Shown here: positions 1 to 11,640 of the stretch, in pieces
Numbering within the stretch: the first letter of the stretch is position 1
Layout: every line of letters starts with the position of its first letter
Assembly (NCBI RefSeq): GCF_000182565.1
Contig: NW_015971543.1
Location: forward strand, 124,001-188,000
Length of the DNA stretch: 64,000 nt
From: Spizellomyces punctatus DAOM BR117
Lineage: Eukaryota > Chytridiomycota > Chytridiomycetes > Spizellomycetales > Spizellomycetaceae
Reading direction: 5' to 3'
The notes under the pieces: model-generated
What the model saw: only the letters and a program-made list of their open reading frames with translations
The model's database searches: none
Told to the model about the DNA's origin: nothing
Translations under genes and position numbers: made by a program

Positions 1-202
1 CAAACAATCCGATCCGGAGAGAAAGTGATTGCACGACACCCATTCCCTGCACACCAACGTCGGCGTATTGCTCGAACCATTTTTGTTTGGTGAAGGTTAT
101 GGTCAAGCTCAAGGCAAAAGCTCCAAGTGCGACGAGAGCAAACAGGAGGGGAACGGAGCGTAAAAAGGTCGGTGGTCTCGATTGTTTTTCGAGCAGTGGC
201 AT
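1..202 (-). CDS. N-terminal part of an unidentified membrane protein (runs off the window)
   Basis: The reverse strand opens with an ATG at 202 and stays open for 67 codons to the window edge, so the gene is 5'-complete and 3'-truncated here. The first ~15 residues are polar and basic (MPLLEKQSRPP start). A hydrophobic stretch at about residues 17-38 (SVPLLFALVALGAF core) looks like one signal-anchor or transmembrane helix, followed by KQKWFEQYADVG. I do not recognise the family from this fragment. It is divergent to the OMA1-like gene, with about 1.3 kb between the two start codons. The call rests only on the open frame and the clean N-terminal anchor profile, so the exact start is uncertain. 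Confidence 0.45.
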   Translation of the reverse strand, partial: MPLLEKQSRPPTFLRSVPLLFALVALGAFALSLTITFTKQKWFEQYADVGVQGMGVVQSLSLRIGLF

Positions 203-1506
203 GACTGGTTTTTCCAAATAAGTTCAACTCAATCTCAACGCTGAGGGTAGACGGGATATTCCCCTTATTTTAAGCTAGATCCGTAAACTCAGCGAAACAA
301 GAGACGGAATAAAAATAATAAATCTAAGGCGAGAATCTAACAAGAAAGCTCAGGAGCAAGAAAATGACAAGAGGATGCTTGCTTATGAGCTCAGCTGTTG
401 ACGCGCATCCACCTCCACCAATAAAGAAAAAAAAGAGTCTATGAACGGAACCCTCGCCCCAATGACACCCAAACCCCCCCAGTTCCCAAGTGTCCTTTTG
501 AACACTTCTTTCAATCGATGAGCAACCATTTCAAAACAAAATAAAACGCGCTGTTTGGAGTCATTACGTGATGCTGGTTGATTCGGTTTGTTACTGATTG
601 GAATGTGAGATCATTCTGATTTCACTCTTTTAACACCTTTTTTTTTTACAGACACTAACTGTTCTCCACCATACAAACGTACGATGATGAGGAAAACGAC
701 CCACGGGTGCCTCAAGTGACGTTAGAAGGTCGTGTGAGTTGCAAGGATTTGGGCTGTGCTAGAATTATTTCCGATGGGTGGGATGAACGACATTAAAGTG
801 GAGGTGTTCATCATCAAGACGCACTTGCATCGTATTAGTATTTTTCCTACTATGTGCAGCGCCACAATATCATTTTACCACAGCAACTACAACGCTGTGA
901 GGCAATGTGCATTCCGTGATGGAAGAACCTACACAAACCACATTCCAAGATAAGTTCCAAACTTGACCATATCCTGTGCGTGAAACAAGCTCTGCGCGCC
1001 GCCAAGCCCATTGCGTGGTTTCATGGCCACAATCACACCTCTTGCTATGCTGAGATAATGCAAATGCAAAGTAGATTAGAACGTGGTCTCACCGTTGGCA
1101 GAAACGGTTGCAGATCATTCCCTTTTTGCTGAAATCGGTTTTGGGCTTGGCTTCGACAACTTGAATGTGCACGAAGGTGGTGGGATCTATATGGAAAGAT
1201 ATTTAGCGATCCAAGAGATCTTTTTTTCGTTTTTTGACGTGGGGCCCTCCAAGATCTCTATGTGTGCTCGTAGGGCCTTTTTTTTGTACCTGAAATGCCA
1301 CTGGTCTTTCCTTGACCCTTGGCGAGTCCCTTTCAACTGCAAATGAACTGCAGGATGGACTGTCACCTGACTGATTACATAAAGATTACTCTATCTTTAC
1401 CATTCGAATGCATTCTTGTCTCACTCGTTGATTCTCACTTTGCACTGCCTCGCCGTTTCGCTTTCTTTGCTGCCAATGCCATTCCACTGCTGAAAGCGGC
1501 CAAACA
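203..1506. other. Intergenic region between divergent genes
   Basis: About 1.3 kb lies between the start codons of two divergent genes. It holds short homopolymer runs (T8 near 640, C7 near 472) and scattered short open frames of less than 90 codons with no recognisable similarity. It presumably contains both promoters. I see no RNA gene or repeat in it. Confidence 0.5.
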
Positions 1507-3211
1507 ATGTGCCCACCGCATTTGCTGCGGCTAGCTTTAGCTCAAGACCCTGCTCTTCGAACATCCCGCTATCTCCTCAGACTCGCCACATATGTCTCGA
1601 CGTCCACAGAAGCAGACAAGCAACTCCGCACAAGCCACGCTCGGTTTCTTCCCCACTTTTTCAAATGGTCACCTTTAGCCCTTACCCAAAGCTTTCCCCT
1701 ACGTGCATCAACACATTTACGTCAGAGTTCTGTAGCCTATCACTGCATTCACGCTAGAGAGCGACATGGATTTGCTTCAACAATACACCTACCAAAATGT
1801 GAATGGAGCCCAAAGCTACATATTGCACAGAAACGTTTTGTTGGAACGTCAAAGAGGCGCTTTCATGCCACACCGATAGCTTCCAAGACTCTGTTGACGG
1901 GGGCGATTGTAACGGGGTTCTTTAAACTTGCGAGGACTGTTGTGACCGCCTTGCCAATTCTCTGGAGATGGCAATGGTTCAAGAGGTAGAGAATACCGAA
2001 AGCCGTGGATTTGTAACGGAGGGACTAACACTCGTTTCTTTGTTGCAGTTATCCACGTACCATGTGGACAATGGCGGCTTTACCTGTGGTTGGCGTTGTT
2101 GCGTTGGTTGGTTTGGCTTACGAAGAGCATCCGTTTACGCAGGTTGGCATCCATTGATTCAAGTTTTATTTGCGGTGTCTATCAACGAGTTAACCGGCAT
2201 ATTATTTCTTTAGCGATCACGCCTAATGTTTATTGATGAGCCTACCGAACTCCAAATGGCCGAGTCCAGCTATCCCCAACTCCTTTCCCGATACCAAAAG
2301 CTCTTCCTACCCGCGTCGCATGCTGATTACACATCTATCAACGAAATTGCCACCTCTCTCCTCGATATCGTCGGTCCTATACGCGACTGGCAATTACACG
2401 TCGTCAAAGACGACGATGTTGTTAATGCCTTTGTTACACCCACCGGCAAGATTTTCGTTTTTACAGGTCTCCTGCGAATGGCCGACGATCCGGATGCCGT
2501 TGCAGCAATTTTGGCTCATGAGCTGGCTCATGTGTTATCTAGACATGGAGCGGAGAAGATGGGATTTCAGTATTTGGCGAGGCTGGGCTGGGATTTTGTA
2601 CACTCGCTGTTGTATACTTTTACATTGAATTTACCCATGCTGGGGGATTTGGCGGGACGAGGTGTTGATGCAACTAAGGATATCTTGAGTTCTTTGCCGT
2701 ATTCGCGCATGGTAGGTTAATCTCAAAGCTTTTTGACGGGCATATCTGGGGTTGACGCAGTTTGCTTTCCTTGCAACAGTGCGAAAAAGAAGCCGATGCC
2801 ATTGGCCTGTACTTAATGTCTATTGCCGGATACAATCCACGTGCAGCCGTCTCCTTCTGGAATCAGCTCTCCACCCATGACCCATCTACGCCAACATTCG
2901 AATTTCTTAGTGACCACCCCTCTCATACCCACCGAGCCGAGGATCTCAGAACCCACCTTCCCGCTGCGCTCAAAATCTTTCACGCCCGCCAACACATTGC
3001 AATTGAATTTGAGCAAGCCCGCCTGAGCTCTGCCAAACGCGTCGAAGGTGTGGGGAAGCACCATTGGCATAGCATGGACGAATTGAACCGAGAACTGTGC
3101 AGAGTTTTGAATTCCTACGCTGGCCGACCCCTTTTTGGAGAGGAAACGTTTATTGAGAAAAGTTTGGAGGTTTTGGAGAGCGAGGATATCAAAGGCGTTG
3201 CGGCTGCGTAG
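1507..3211 (+). CDS. OMA1: OMA1-like mitochondrial inner-membrane metallopeptidase (M48C)
   Basis: Four exons (1507-1985, 2049-2142, 2214-2711, 2780-3211) join in frame to a ~500-residue protein. All introns are GT-AG. The N-terminus is Arg/Ser-rich and almost free of acidic residues, as expected of a mitochondrial presequence. A hydrophobic helix (AALPVVGVVALVGLAY) precedes the family-typical block ending in SRLMFIDEPTE. The zinc site HELAHVLSRH lies at ~2517-2546. The third ligand is the Glu in CEKEADAIG, encoded right after intron 3. OMA1 family members cleave OPA1/Mgm1-type proteins and act in stress-linked quality control in the inner membrane; that role is known for the family and inferred here. 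Length and order fit fungal Oma1. The first ATG of the open frame was taken as the start. Confidence 0.88.
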
Positions 3212-3573
3212 CCCACCTATTATTTTTGTAGGGTTTGTATAATTTTGGTTAGTTACTCTGAATGAAGGTTTGGACCAACATGGGCTGTTTTATGGATCAA
3301 GAGATATGGCAGAGATATGCTACATAGTACTGTTGACGTGACCGAAGACAAAAATACAACATTTCTGCATCCATTCGCTATAGCCATAAATAACGAAGCA
3401 AACTTTGCAGGAAAGTAGCTTTTCTTTTTTATGTATCTCTGGATACGGAAACGTGTCACAGAATGCCCCCACCGGCTTAGCGTCTATAACCGAGGTATAT
3501 ATCCCTTCTCTCTAACTAACAGCCTCAACATACTTACAAGCTCCCCTCTCATCAACATATACAGCCAACCCAA

Positions 3574-4826
3574 CTAACGCCACTTTGCAGAGTAAATCTT
3601 CGTAACCTCTACGTCTGTTTCATCCGATTGATCCACCAAACTACGCACCCACGACCACGCACCGGACCACCACGACACGACCTCTTCAGCAGTCACTTCT
3701 CTCCCAACGCCTGCTTGGTCCTCACCAACTTCTCTGACAATCGCATTGATAATCCACGCTATGCGCACGCCAGCCTGTAAAACCCCCAACTCTGCCTCAT
3801 CAATCACATTGTCATAGTACTCGCGGCCTAAATCCCATTTCGAATTATCCTTGTGTTGGTCGTAAGGCGGCCAGACGACTTCGCAGGCTGTGAGTGCGGA
3901 ATGCGTGGCCCAGTCTTCGGGACAGACGGGAATGGAGGAAGGAATGGATGAGTGGAGGAGAAGAGTTTTCGGGAGCGAACATCTGGCCCAGGAGGGAAGA
4001 GAAGGTGACCAGGTTGTGGCCAGTTCAGTGAGCAAGTGGGTTGCGTAGGTGTTGACACTGCTTGAAAAGTCCTTTCTAATGCGTTTCTGTGGAGGATACA
4101 TAAAGGGTCAATATAGGGAACCCTGCTAAAAGGAACGTCACGAACAAACCTCAAAAAGCATGTAATCCCAAACCTCATGCAAACTCGTCACCCGCCCATC
4201 AAACACAACCTTCACCTCCGTTCCACCCGCATTCCTCCCGGACGCATGTAAAGGCTGATGCACATCCCCAATAAAGTGTATCAAAAACTTTAGCGCCTCT
4301 TCTTTCTCTTCCCTCGTGTACTCTGGTGAGAGTAGGCGACTCGTATAATTGTATATTCCGCCCACAACGCACTGGGTGCATGAATTGGCGGGGATGGGGG
4401 TGCACGGCACCGGAGGGTTGATGTAGTGTAGACGGTCTGCCCAGTCGTACGTATGACCATGCTTAATTTCTATATCAAGCGTAATAAGAAGATAGCACAG
4501 ATCAAACGTGGTGCGTAGTCAAAAGAGAGGTACCGTCAGCCCACAATGCTGCCTTGGCTAGGTTGCCGTTATGATGCGGAAGGAGGTATCGAACGTATTC
4601 TATCGCTTCTGATGTCAAACATTGCTGGGCTAACCATCCTGTCATCCAATGACCTGTTCATTTCATGCGATTAGATAATGCAATAAAAAAAACATGCGAA
4701 AAGCTCCAGCAGCAGTCCATTCGAATATCAAGCTTTAGACGTACCTACTCGGCCATACCCATCCACCACACTCACAAATCCAACTCCAAGTGCCATCCAA
4801 ACGAGCAAGCTTGTCCAGAAGTGCAT
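3574..4826 (-). CDS. Secreted S1/P1-type zinc nuclease
   Basis: Four exons (4826-4745, 4653-4534, 4469-4150, 4086-3574) give a 344-residue protein with all phases matching. Residues 1-23 form a signal peptide (LLVWMALGVGFVSVVDG). The mature part starts YGRVGH, followed by ALWADE, DWADRLHYIN and the zinc-binding HFIGDVHQPLH, then FDGRVTSLHEVWD and the late YYDNVIDEAEL block. These are the successive signatures of the S1/P1 family, which hydrolyses single-stranded DNA and RNA and 3'-nucleotides with three Zn ions. A role in extracellular nucleic-acid scavenging is likely. One oddity is that the usual N-terminal Trp of the mature enzyme, a zinc ligand through its main chain, is Tyr here. It is divergent from the MINDY-4 gene. 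Confidence 0.9.
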
Positions 4827-5553
4827 TATTTCGTTTCTCTCGACAGTTTGCAGTGAATGCTTATTCCACTTCGGAACACACAACAAAAAGCAAAGGAAAA
4901 CAAGTCAAAGTATCTTTTATACCTCCTCCCCAAACTTTAAAATAACTCGGATTTGCCACCAATCCACCCAAACTACGCAAAAAAAAGAAAACCTCATTCC
5001 ATATCTTCATTTTACCTTATCCCTTCATCGCGTAAGCCATTAATTGTCTTATCACGGGATTTGCACGTTGCCGTTGCGGTGGTAAGGCGAGCAGAATGAA
5101 ATGCATGCCATTTGTTAGTTTGTCGTTTTTTGATTTGTAACGGATATGAAGAAAAGCAGCATTTTACTGCTCATGATGAACAGCAATGGTTCATAGTGGT
5201 AATCATGTACGATAAGAGCATCCACGAAAATCCCGTCAACTCTTGAATTTTGGACTTTTGAATATGATGCCTTGTTATGCCTCGTATTGATGAAGGGCTG
5301 CCTTCTTTTCTTGCCACAATTTTACACCCCATGCACTGACACATATGAGATCCCACTTTGCAAGTTCCTGCAAGGATCAAAAGGAATCCGGCAAGCCTGT
5401 CTTCAGGCTGAGACCAGCACCGGATTGCGTGCCAGGGGATTAAAGCCCTACCCAAGAACCAAGTGTTGACGAACGCGTATAACGTAATCACGCCGACCTG
5501 TGGATTCGTCGTCGTTGGATTCGCTATCAGCTTCTCCTTGTCACGTCCATCCA
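4827..5553. other. Divergent promoter region between nuclease and MINDY-4 genes
   Basis: About 730 bp separate the start codons of two divergent genes. It contains A-rich stretches (4980-4990) and no convincing coding exon. The open frame on either strand near 5170-5560 has no recognisable content. Confidence 0.4.
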
Positions 5554-7356
5554 ATGACACTCATCCCGATCACAACCCCACAGCCGCCAGCACCTAGCAT
5601 CCGAGATTCTACCACAAGGATTCTTTCCATCTCGCTAGTCCGTACTTACCTCTCTGATCTACGTCTCAAAAAGACTGTCAAAGTCCTGTTGCACGAGCTA
5701 TCGGAACAACAGGGCGTTGCTGCGAACGAGCTTGGGATTTTAAAGCGAAGGGAGGTCGAAAGGGCATTGGGATCAAGACCAAAGGAGGAATTTTTGTTGG
5801 AGACGTTAGTTGAGCTCGCTAGGGCGAACGGTGTGGCAGGGAGGGCAACCTCTGATAGCCAACCAGATACCATGAAAAGCGGTCACATTGCGGAACGATC
5901 ACGAATCTCGTCTGAATCTCTGTCGGCGCCAACTTCTAGAGTGAAGCAAGTTGCAAGCCGAAAGCCGATGAGCACTCGAATTGAAATTGCCAGTCCTCCT
6001 TCACCGAGATCGCCAATGAGATATGATCCATCCCCAAAGCAAACATTAAATAGTACCCAACACTTTGCCCGCAAGTCCTTGACCCACCAAGAATTCGCAT
6101 CCAGTACGCAATCAAGACAAAAAGACTCGACGAATGTCGACATGCATAGTTCAAAGCCGATCAATTCGGATCGTCGCCCGGGATCAAAACCACAACGCCA
6201 CAACGCCAACGACATTGAAATAACCTCCATTTCACCAACCCACTCTGATACAGAGCTCGATTTCAACCCTTTGTCCAACCCTCCTCCCCTTCCAACCAAC
6301 CCGACCCCTCTCACACACGCAGAGTCCCAAACCCTCCACAACTTGCTTTGGGATCGTCAGAAACCCCCACCAGCGTGGTTAACAGCTACATTAACCCTCA
6401 ACACGAACCCATCCTTGCCCTATGGACTAGTCCAGACTAAGGGCGGCCCATGCGGCGTGCTGGCGGGAATTCAAGCTAGCTTAATAAAAGTTTTAGTGGA
6501 GAGAGGCAGAGATGTGTGCCGGGTCTCGAGGAAGGAAGCCGAGGAAGCACTTTGGAGGGGCGTCGCAGAGGTGCTGTGGAGGGCAGGTGGTGAGAGGTTT
6601 GGAAGAGTCGTGGTTGGGATGTGAGTAAATATTCTCGAGTCATTGACATTTCGACATTATTATTCAAATGAGGCAAAACTAATCCAATCTCTTACCAGCC
6701 TCCAAACCCCAACACCAACTCCTACACCTCTCAACCTCACCCTCCACACCCTTACAACCCTGCCCAATCTTACCATCTTTCTCATTCACCACCGACCACA
6801 CCACCTCCTCCCCCTCCTCTACTCCCTCCTCCTAACTCACACACCCACCCTCCTTCAAACCGAAATGGACGACCCCTCCACACCCCTCATCGCTACGCAT
6901 GGTTACTGCACACAAGACCTTGTCAACCTCATCTTAACCGGTCAAGCTGTATCGAACGTCTTCAACGGTACCCAACAAACAGATGGATATGTCATGAAAG
7001 GTGTACAAAACACCCCACCGACAGGATTCTTATCCCTGTTTGAATCGTACGGGACCATCCGCGTAGGCTCTTTTTATAAATTTCCAAAATATCCCATTTG
7101 GACCATCCACTCTGAATCTCATTACACGACCCTTTTCTCACCGACTGCCTTGGATGAATATCAAAAGACGTTGGAATTGATTTACTATGATGGATTGGCG
7201 AATCAGGATGGTGAGATTCGTATTCGGGTGATTTGTGGTGAAGGCATTGTGGATAGCGAACATGACACCGAGTTGATACCGCCGCTTGAGAGGTGTGTGA
7301 GAACAAGATGGAAAGGTGCCCGGGTAGAGTGGGTTGGGTGTGAACCAATTCTGTAA
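5554..7356 (+). CDS. MINDY4: MINDY-4-like K48-ubiquitin deubiquitinase (DUF4205)
   Basis: Two exons (5554-6620 and 6699-7356) join in frame to 574 residues. The N-terminus has a LisH-like helix (SLVRTYLSDLRLKKTVKVLL), as in metazoan MINDY-4. A low-complexity Ser/Pro/Asn linker follows, then the catalytic domain. GLVQTKGGPCGVLAGIQ places the nucleophile at Cys300, and IATHGYCTQDLVNLILTG, GFLSLFESYG and FPKYPIWTIHSESHYT (catalytic His) follow in the family order. MINDY enzymes trim K48-linked polyubiquitin; MINDY-3 versus MINDY-4 cannot be settled firmly, but the LisH start and YYDGLANQ block favour MINDY-4. The upstream GTG-initiated extension was rejected; 5554 is the first ATG. Confidence 0.87.
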
Positions 7357-7605
7357 TCAGTGCACAATCAGATGTGAACGTTGATCCGTTCATTCATGAC
7401 ATCCTGGCCAAGCGCTGTAGTAACTCACTCAATTAAACAATGCAATGGCACAAAAACTATCCTTCAAATAGTACACGTAAATATATATGAAATATGTGGC
7501 AGCCCAAATCAGCACCAAGCCTCAAAAAACATATGTACACAAAACTAACGCTAAATCAAAAAGTCCAGTAGCGGACGAGTCGTAATCATATCCACCGCTC
7601 CGTAA

Positions 7606-9925
7606 CTAAAAACTACACCCGGAAGATAATACATCAAATAAATTACTACTAGCTCTCAGGCCTCCTTGGCCAACAGTCTTCTCATTCCCTTTGGTCTTTA
7701 TTCTCTTCTTTTTCTTCTTGCCACTCACGCCGCCATAGCTCATAACTCTTTCCACACAGTCCTCTAATCCCTCCACGACGGCCTCAAAAACTTGCCTATA
7801 GAGCCCAAGTCTCTGCTCATCGGCCTGCTCATGGCCATCACCACAAAGTAATCGCACATGCTCCGCACCACCCTTCGCCAACTCTATGCATCGATGAAAC
7901 TCCTGGCCGTCCAAACAGGTCCAATGTCCAGTTAAAAAATCGTTGTGGTGAATCAGTGGATGTAATAAGGATTGTGCGAGAATCAGAGAGGAAAAAAGAA
8001 AGACTTCCATTTGAGCCAACCGGTGTAATGTGAGAGGGGTTGATGCGGCTCCGGTAGCCATGTTGGTGGTGGGCATTGGCAAATTCGATTCGCTCTGAGC
8101 CCGGGAATATGACACGAGCCCTGCGCTGACCAGTGCAACCAGTTCGTAATTGGCTAGGGGTTGCCCTCGAGCGGATAATTCTGAGATCATGCTACGCACG
8201 CTGATAGCAAGGGGACGAATTCCTACAGGCAAAGATCGTATCTTGTCGGTGTCGGATTTGAGGATACGTAAATGCATCGCTTCCCGTGCCGAATCAGACA
8301 GGCTCAATAGAGTGTGTTTCGAGTCGCTGCCGGTTACGCTGATTGACAGAGTTTTCAACTCATCCCACGCAACAGGTTTTACGTTCTCTGCAACCAGTCG
8401 TTCTCCACGTCGAAGGTATTCCTTGACCAAGAGGTTACCTCTCACGTAATCTACCCATAACTGCTCGTCGACTGGTAAGCCTTCCCAAAGCGACTTGCTA
8501 TCCGGTTGATTTTCTCTGCTTTGCTCCGTAGACCAACTGATCAACGCATAGGCCCATCTCCGTAGAGGGCGTGCTACTTCCCATGCAGCGGCTACAAGTT
8601 GTAATAGAAGGACGTGTCAGTGCGAACAATGCGGCAGAAAATGGCTGTGGAAAACACCTCACCCCGCCCAATGTCTTCCAAAAAAGGCGAGCACCAGAAT
8701 ATGCGCTGGGTGGCTACCTCCACTAGTTTATGATTAAACCCTCCTGTGCGATACAGCATGGTAATGGTAGCTGACGCTGCTGGCGGAATCGGGAGTGTTT
8801 TCTCATTCAACCCAATATATTGCGCCACCGCGAACTTCAATTCCGCGCCGACCTCTATCGCCGACCCGGCAGGGACATGTCTGGACATCAACATATCAAT
8901 GGCAGCCAATGGGTCGGCTAGATCATTCAGTCCGCTCAACAGTTTCACCACATGCTTTATCCGTGCATGTCCCTTCTTCGCGCCAAGGATCTCTTGCATA
9001 GCACTGGCACGATCGCGACGAGAGGTGTAATCACAGCCGACCAAGGCAGCCAACGCCGGCAGCAAACTCGGGCAAACTCCAAGTGATTCTGCAACTCTTG
9101 GGCGGCGAAAAAGCTGAGCATGCAGGACGTCTTCGTTGACACGCAGGGTGTTCAAAGGAATGTAGCCAAGGAGGGGCCGACTGGACGAGGAAACTTCCTC
9201 TTGCGAACAACGGTCGGGATCTTCAAGCAGATGAACAAAAAAGTCGCTATCGAGGCTGATAACTGGAGCTGACTGAGTGCGAGCCATCTGAGCAAGGGCT
9301 ACATCCGCTTCCCTTTGCGGAACGATGATGGGGATATCCATTTCGCGGAGTTGATTCATTAATGCCGGAATGGCAAGAGGTGGTAAGAGGGTAGCAGCTA
9401 CCGGTGAAGAGGTAGCGGATATGGCACCCAACGCTCGTCGTTTGACTACCTCGGCCATGACTGTGCTGATTCGTGATATCTTTTCGGCATCTCGACCGAT
9501 ACGTTCATCAATCTTATGCACAGGGAGGACTCCATCGAAGACAAAGGTCAACCGAAAGCCAGCTCGCTTGAAGATTTCAACTTGCTTGCCAAGGACTTTG
9601 GCTAACAAATGGGGACGAGCTGCGTACCCAAGTGTTTAGGACTACGAAATCAAATTGACATGCAAACAGTGAATCAGCCAACCTCCTTGCGCCCAGCTGA
9701 TCTCCTTGGCAACATGATGCGCTGATATATAACAACGATTGGTGAATTCCTCATTCGCAAATATCGTCCTACACACAAGAGCTCACCGTAGGCATGTCCG
9801 TCAACAAAAACGACCTGTGAAGCGTCTTCCTTGTCCACACTTGCAGGTCCTAGTTGCCATTCCAAATGTTCACCGGGAGAAGGCTGCAGTTGTTGCACAT
9901 AAGACGCAAGACCGGTCACACCCAT
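7606..9925 (-). CDS. Asteroid/ASTE1-like PIN-FEN1-fold nuclease
   Basis: Four exons (9925-9787, 9721-9683, 9619-8663, 8591-7606) join in frame to 706 residues. The protein starts MGVTGLASYVQQ, the FEN1/XPG-type N-terminus. VVFVDGHAYAHH supplies the first acidic metal ligand, FVFDGVLP the second block, and EADVALAQMA plus VISLDSDFFV the acidic cluster of the I-region. LPALAALVGCDYTSR is the helix-turn-helix-like segment. The RPLRRWAYALISW block after the last intron is typical of asteroid proteins. ASTE1 is reported as a structure-specific endonuclease working with the shieldin pathway in animals; the fungal role is unknown. The C-terminus carries a KKKKKRIKTK basic patch, a possible nuclear localisation signal. 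Confidence 0.82.
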
Positions 9926-10193
9926 CAGAGACCTTATGCCCACATGTGTCTGTTCATGTCCTATAAAGGAACAGATCGGAGTGGGGATGGAAATGGTGTG
10001 TCATCTTTGTTGCTATAGTAATGAGGGTTCAGAGTAGCAGTGCAGATTGGGTTGATAAATATTAAGCATTTCCAAGTCCATCTCCCAGAAATAAGAGTGG
10101 GTTTTATGCTGCCCTTAGCAGAGATCCATGGATAGAATGTCAAAAGCTTGGGATTGCTCATCCTACATACACAACTCCATAGGTCTACGGTAG

Positions 10194-11397
10194 TTATTTC
10201 TTTGATTTCCTGCAACATAAGACGGGATCAGAGCGGTTCAACGGCTTGCCGAGCACCACCCTCGAGTCTTCCACTGATATGCTGGAAGAAGTACTCACTT
10301 GGCTTCAGCCTCTTTGACTTTATCCTGGTACGAATCAGATCTCATCACATCAAGGAACGCCTGTACATTGTTGTCTTCCAATATATCAGCCAGAAACGGG
10401 TACCAAGGATTTTTGTACAGCTTTAACACCGATCCTTCGCTTTCCAGCGGTATGGTGGCAAAGCTCTTTGGAAGTGACTTGAGCTTGTTGCCTTGGAGGA
10501 GACAGTATTTTAGAGACTGGAGGTTACCAATCTCGTCGGGAAGGGAGGTCAGGTCGTTGTTACAGAGAACAAGCTGGGCACCCAAGTCAGCGCTGTGAGT
10601 AATAAAACTTTGAACCGATAATACATACAGTTGCGAGTTGTGTCAATTTGCCAATTTCTGCGGGTAATGTCTCAAGATGGTTGTCAGACAGATGGAGGGA
10701 TCGAAGCGTTGCTAGAGCCAAGACAATATCAGCCAGAATGGAAATGTAGGAGCCAAAGGAGAAAGCAACGTACTCAAGAACCCAAAATTTGGCGATAGTT
10801 CTTTGAGCTGGTTACAACTCATATCCAAAAACACCAGACTGGGACAACTTCCAAAACCCTGCGGAAGTTCATAGATAAAGTTGTGACTGGCAGACGCATA
10901 ACACAGAAAACAAGATCGATTGAGTACCCTGCACTGCATCTGGAACTAACGCAAGGCCAACAACACACAGTATTTACCCCATTTTACCTTGCCGTCAAAA
11001 ACTTTAGCGTTCTTATACCGTTAATTGTTTTGGGCAGTTCACCCAGCTTATTCCCAAACACAGTGAGCATCTCGAGGTTTTTGAGACGGACAATGTTTTC
11101 CGATACATCTGACAATCCGTGATTGTCTCAGATCAGTCCAGGTAAACCGGGTGCAGCTAGAGGATTGAAGCACCAGTTTCAAGCTTACCAGTCAGCCGGT
11201 TATGAGCCAAGTTGAGTCGGGTCAGAGATTCAACCTCCACTTTCGAATTGAAATCCATCAGAATATAATCAAGGGCAGCAGCAAAAGGATACGAGCTCAC
11301 ACAATTCCGCGGGAAGATGCTTCAACCCTTGCTCATTGAGGTCTAATGCAGTAGCATTGCTTGCTCGTGCATTTTCGATGATCGTTTTCAAACCCAT
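10194..11397 (-). CDS. RSU1: RSU1-like leucine-rich-repeat protein (integrin-adhesome type)
   Basis: The gene has about seven exons from ATG 11397 (MGLKTIIENARASNATALDL) to TAA 10194. Spliced exons give a run of ~23-residue LRRs: LTRLNLAHNRLT, LKNLEMLTVFGNKLGELP, LKFLTASHNFIYELP, LVFLDMSCNQLKELS, LRSLHLSDNHLETLP, LATLVLCNNDLTSLP and LKYCLLQGNKLKSLP. The C-terminal cap is KNPWYPFLADIL...FLDVMRSDSY followed by a Lys-rich tail, matching the Ras-suppressor-1 cap (NPW...IRSETY type) rather than SHOC2 or LRRC57. In animals RSU1 binds PINCH in the ILK-PINCH-parvin complex. Finding it in a fungus implies an older adhesion module. The acceptor at about 10581 rather than at 10592 was chosen because it keeps the repeat length. 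Confidence 0.75.
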
Positions 11398-11640
11398 ACT
11401 TGCGGTTGGTCTACCCTGCACTCAACGACGCCGACACGTCCGAGGAACAGCAATCGTGATTATGTCAGCAATATCTTGCCCACTGAAGCAATCCAAATAG
11501 ATGTCTTTTTACAAAACAACAGAAAACCAAGATACATGCACCATGTCGAAACTACAATATCACAAGAACTTAAACTCCTGAGACCTTGACCCATAAACGC
11601 CACTATTCATCAATGGACCACCCAATGTAGTATTCCGTCT

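Noticed and set aside
1083-1346. 87-codon forward frame upstream of OMA1
   Set aside because: No motif and no ATG consistent with the start, and it overlaps presumed promoter DNA; likely chance.
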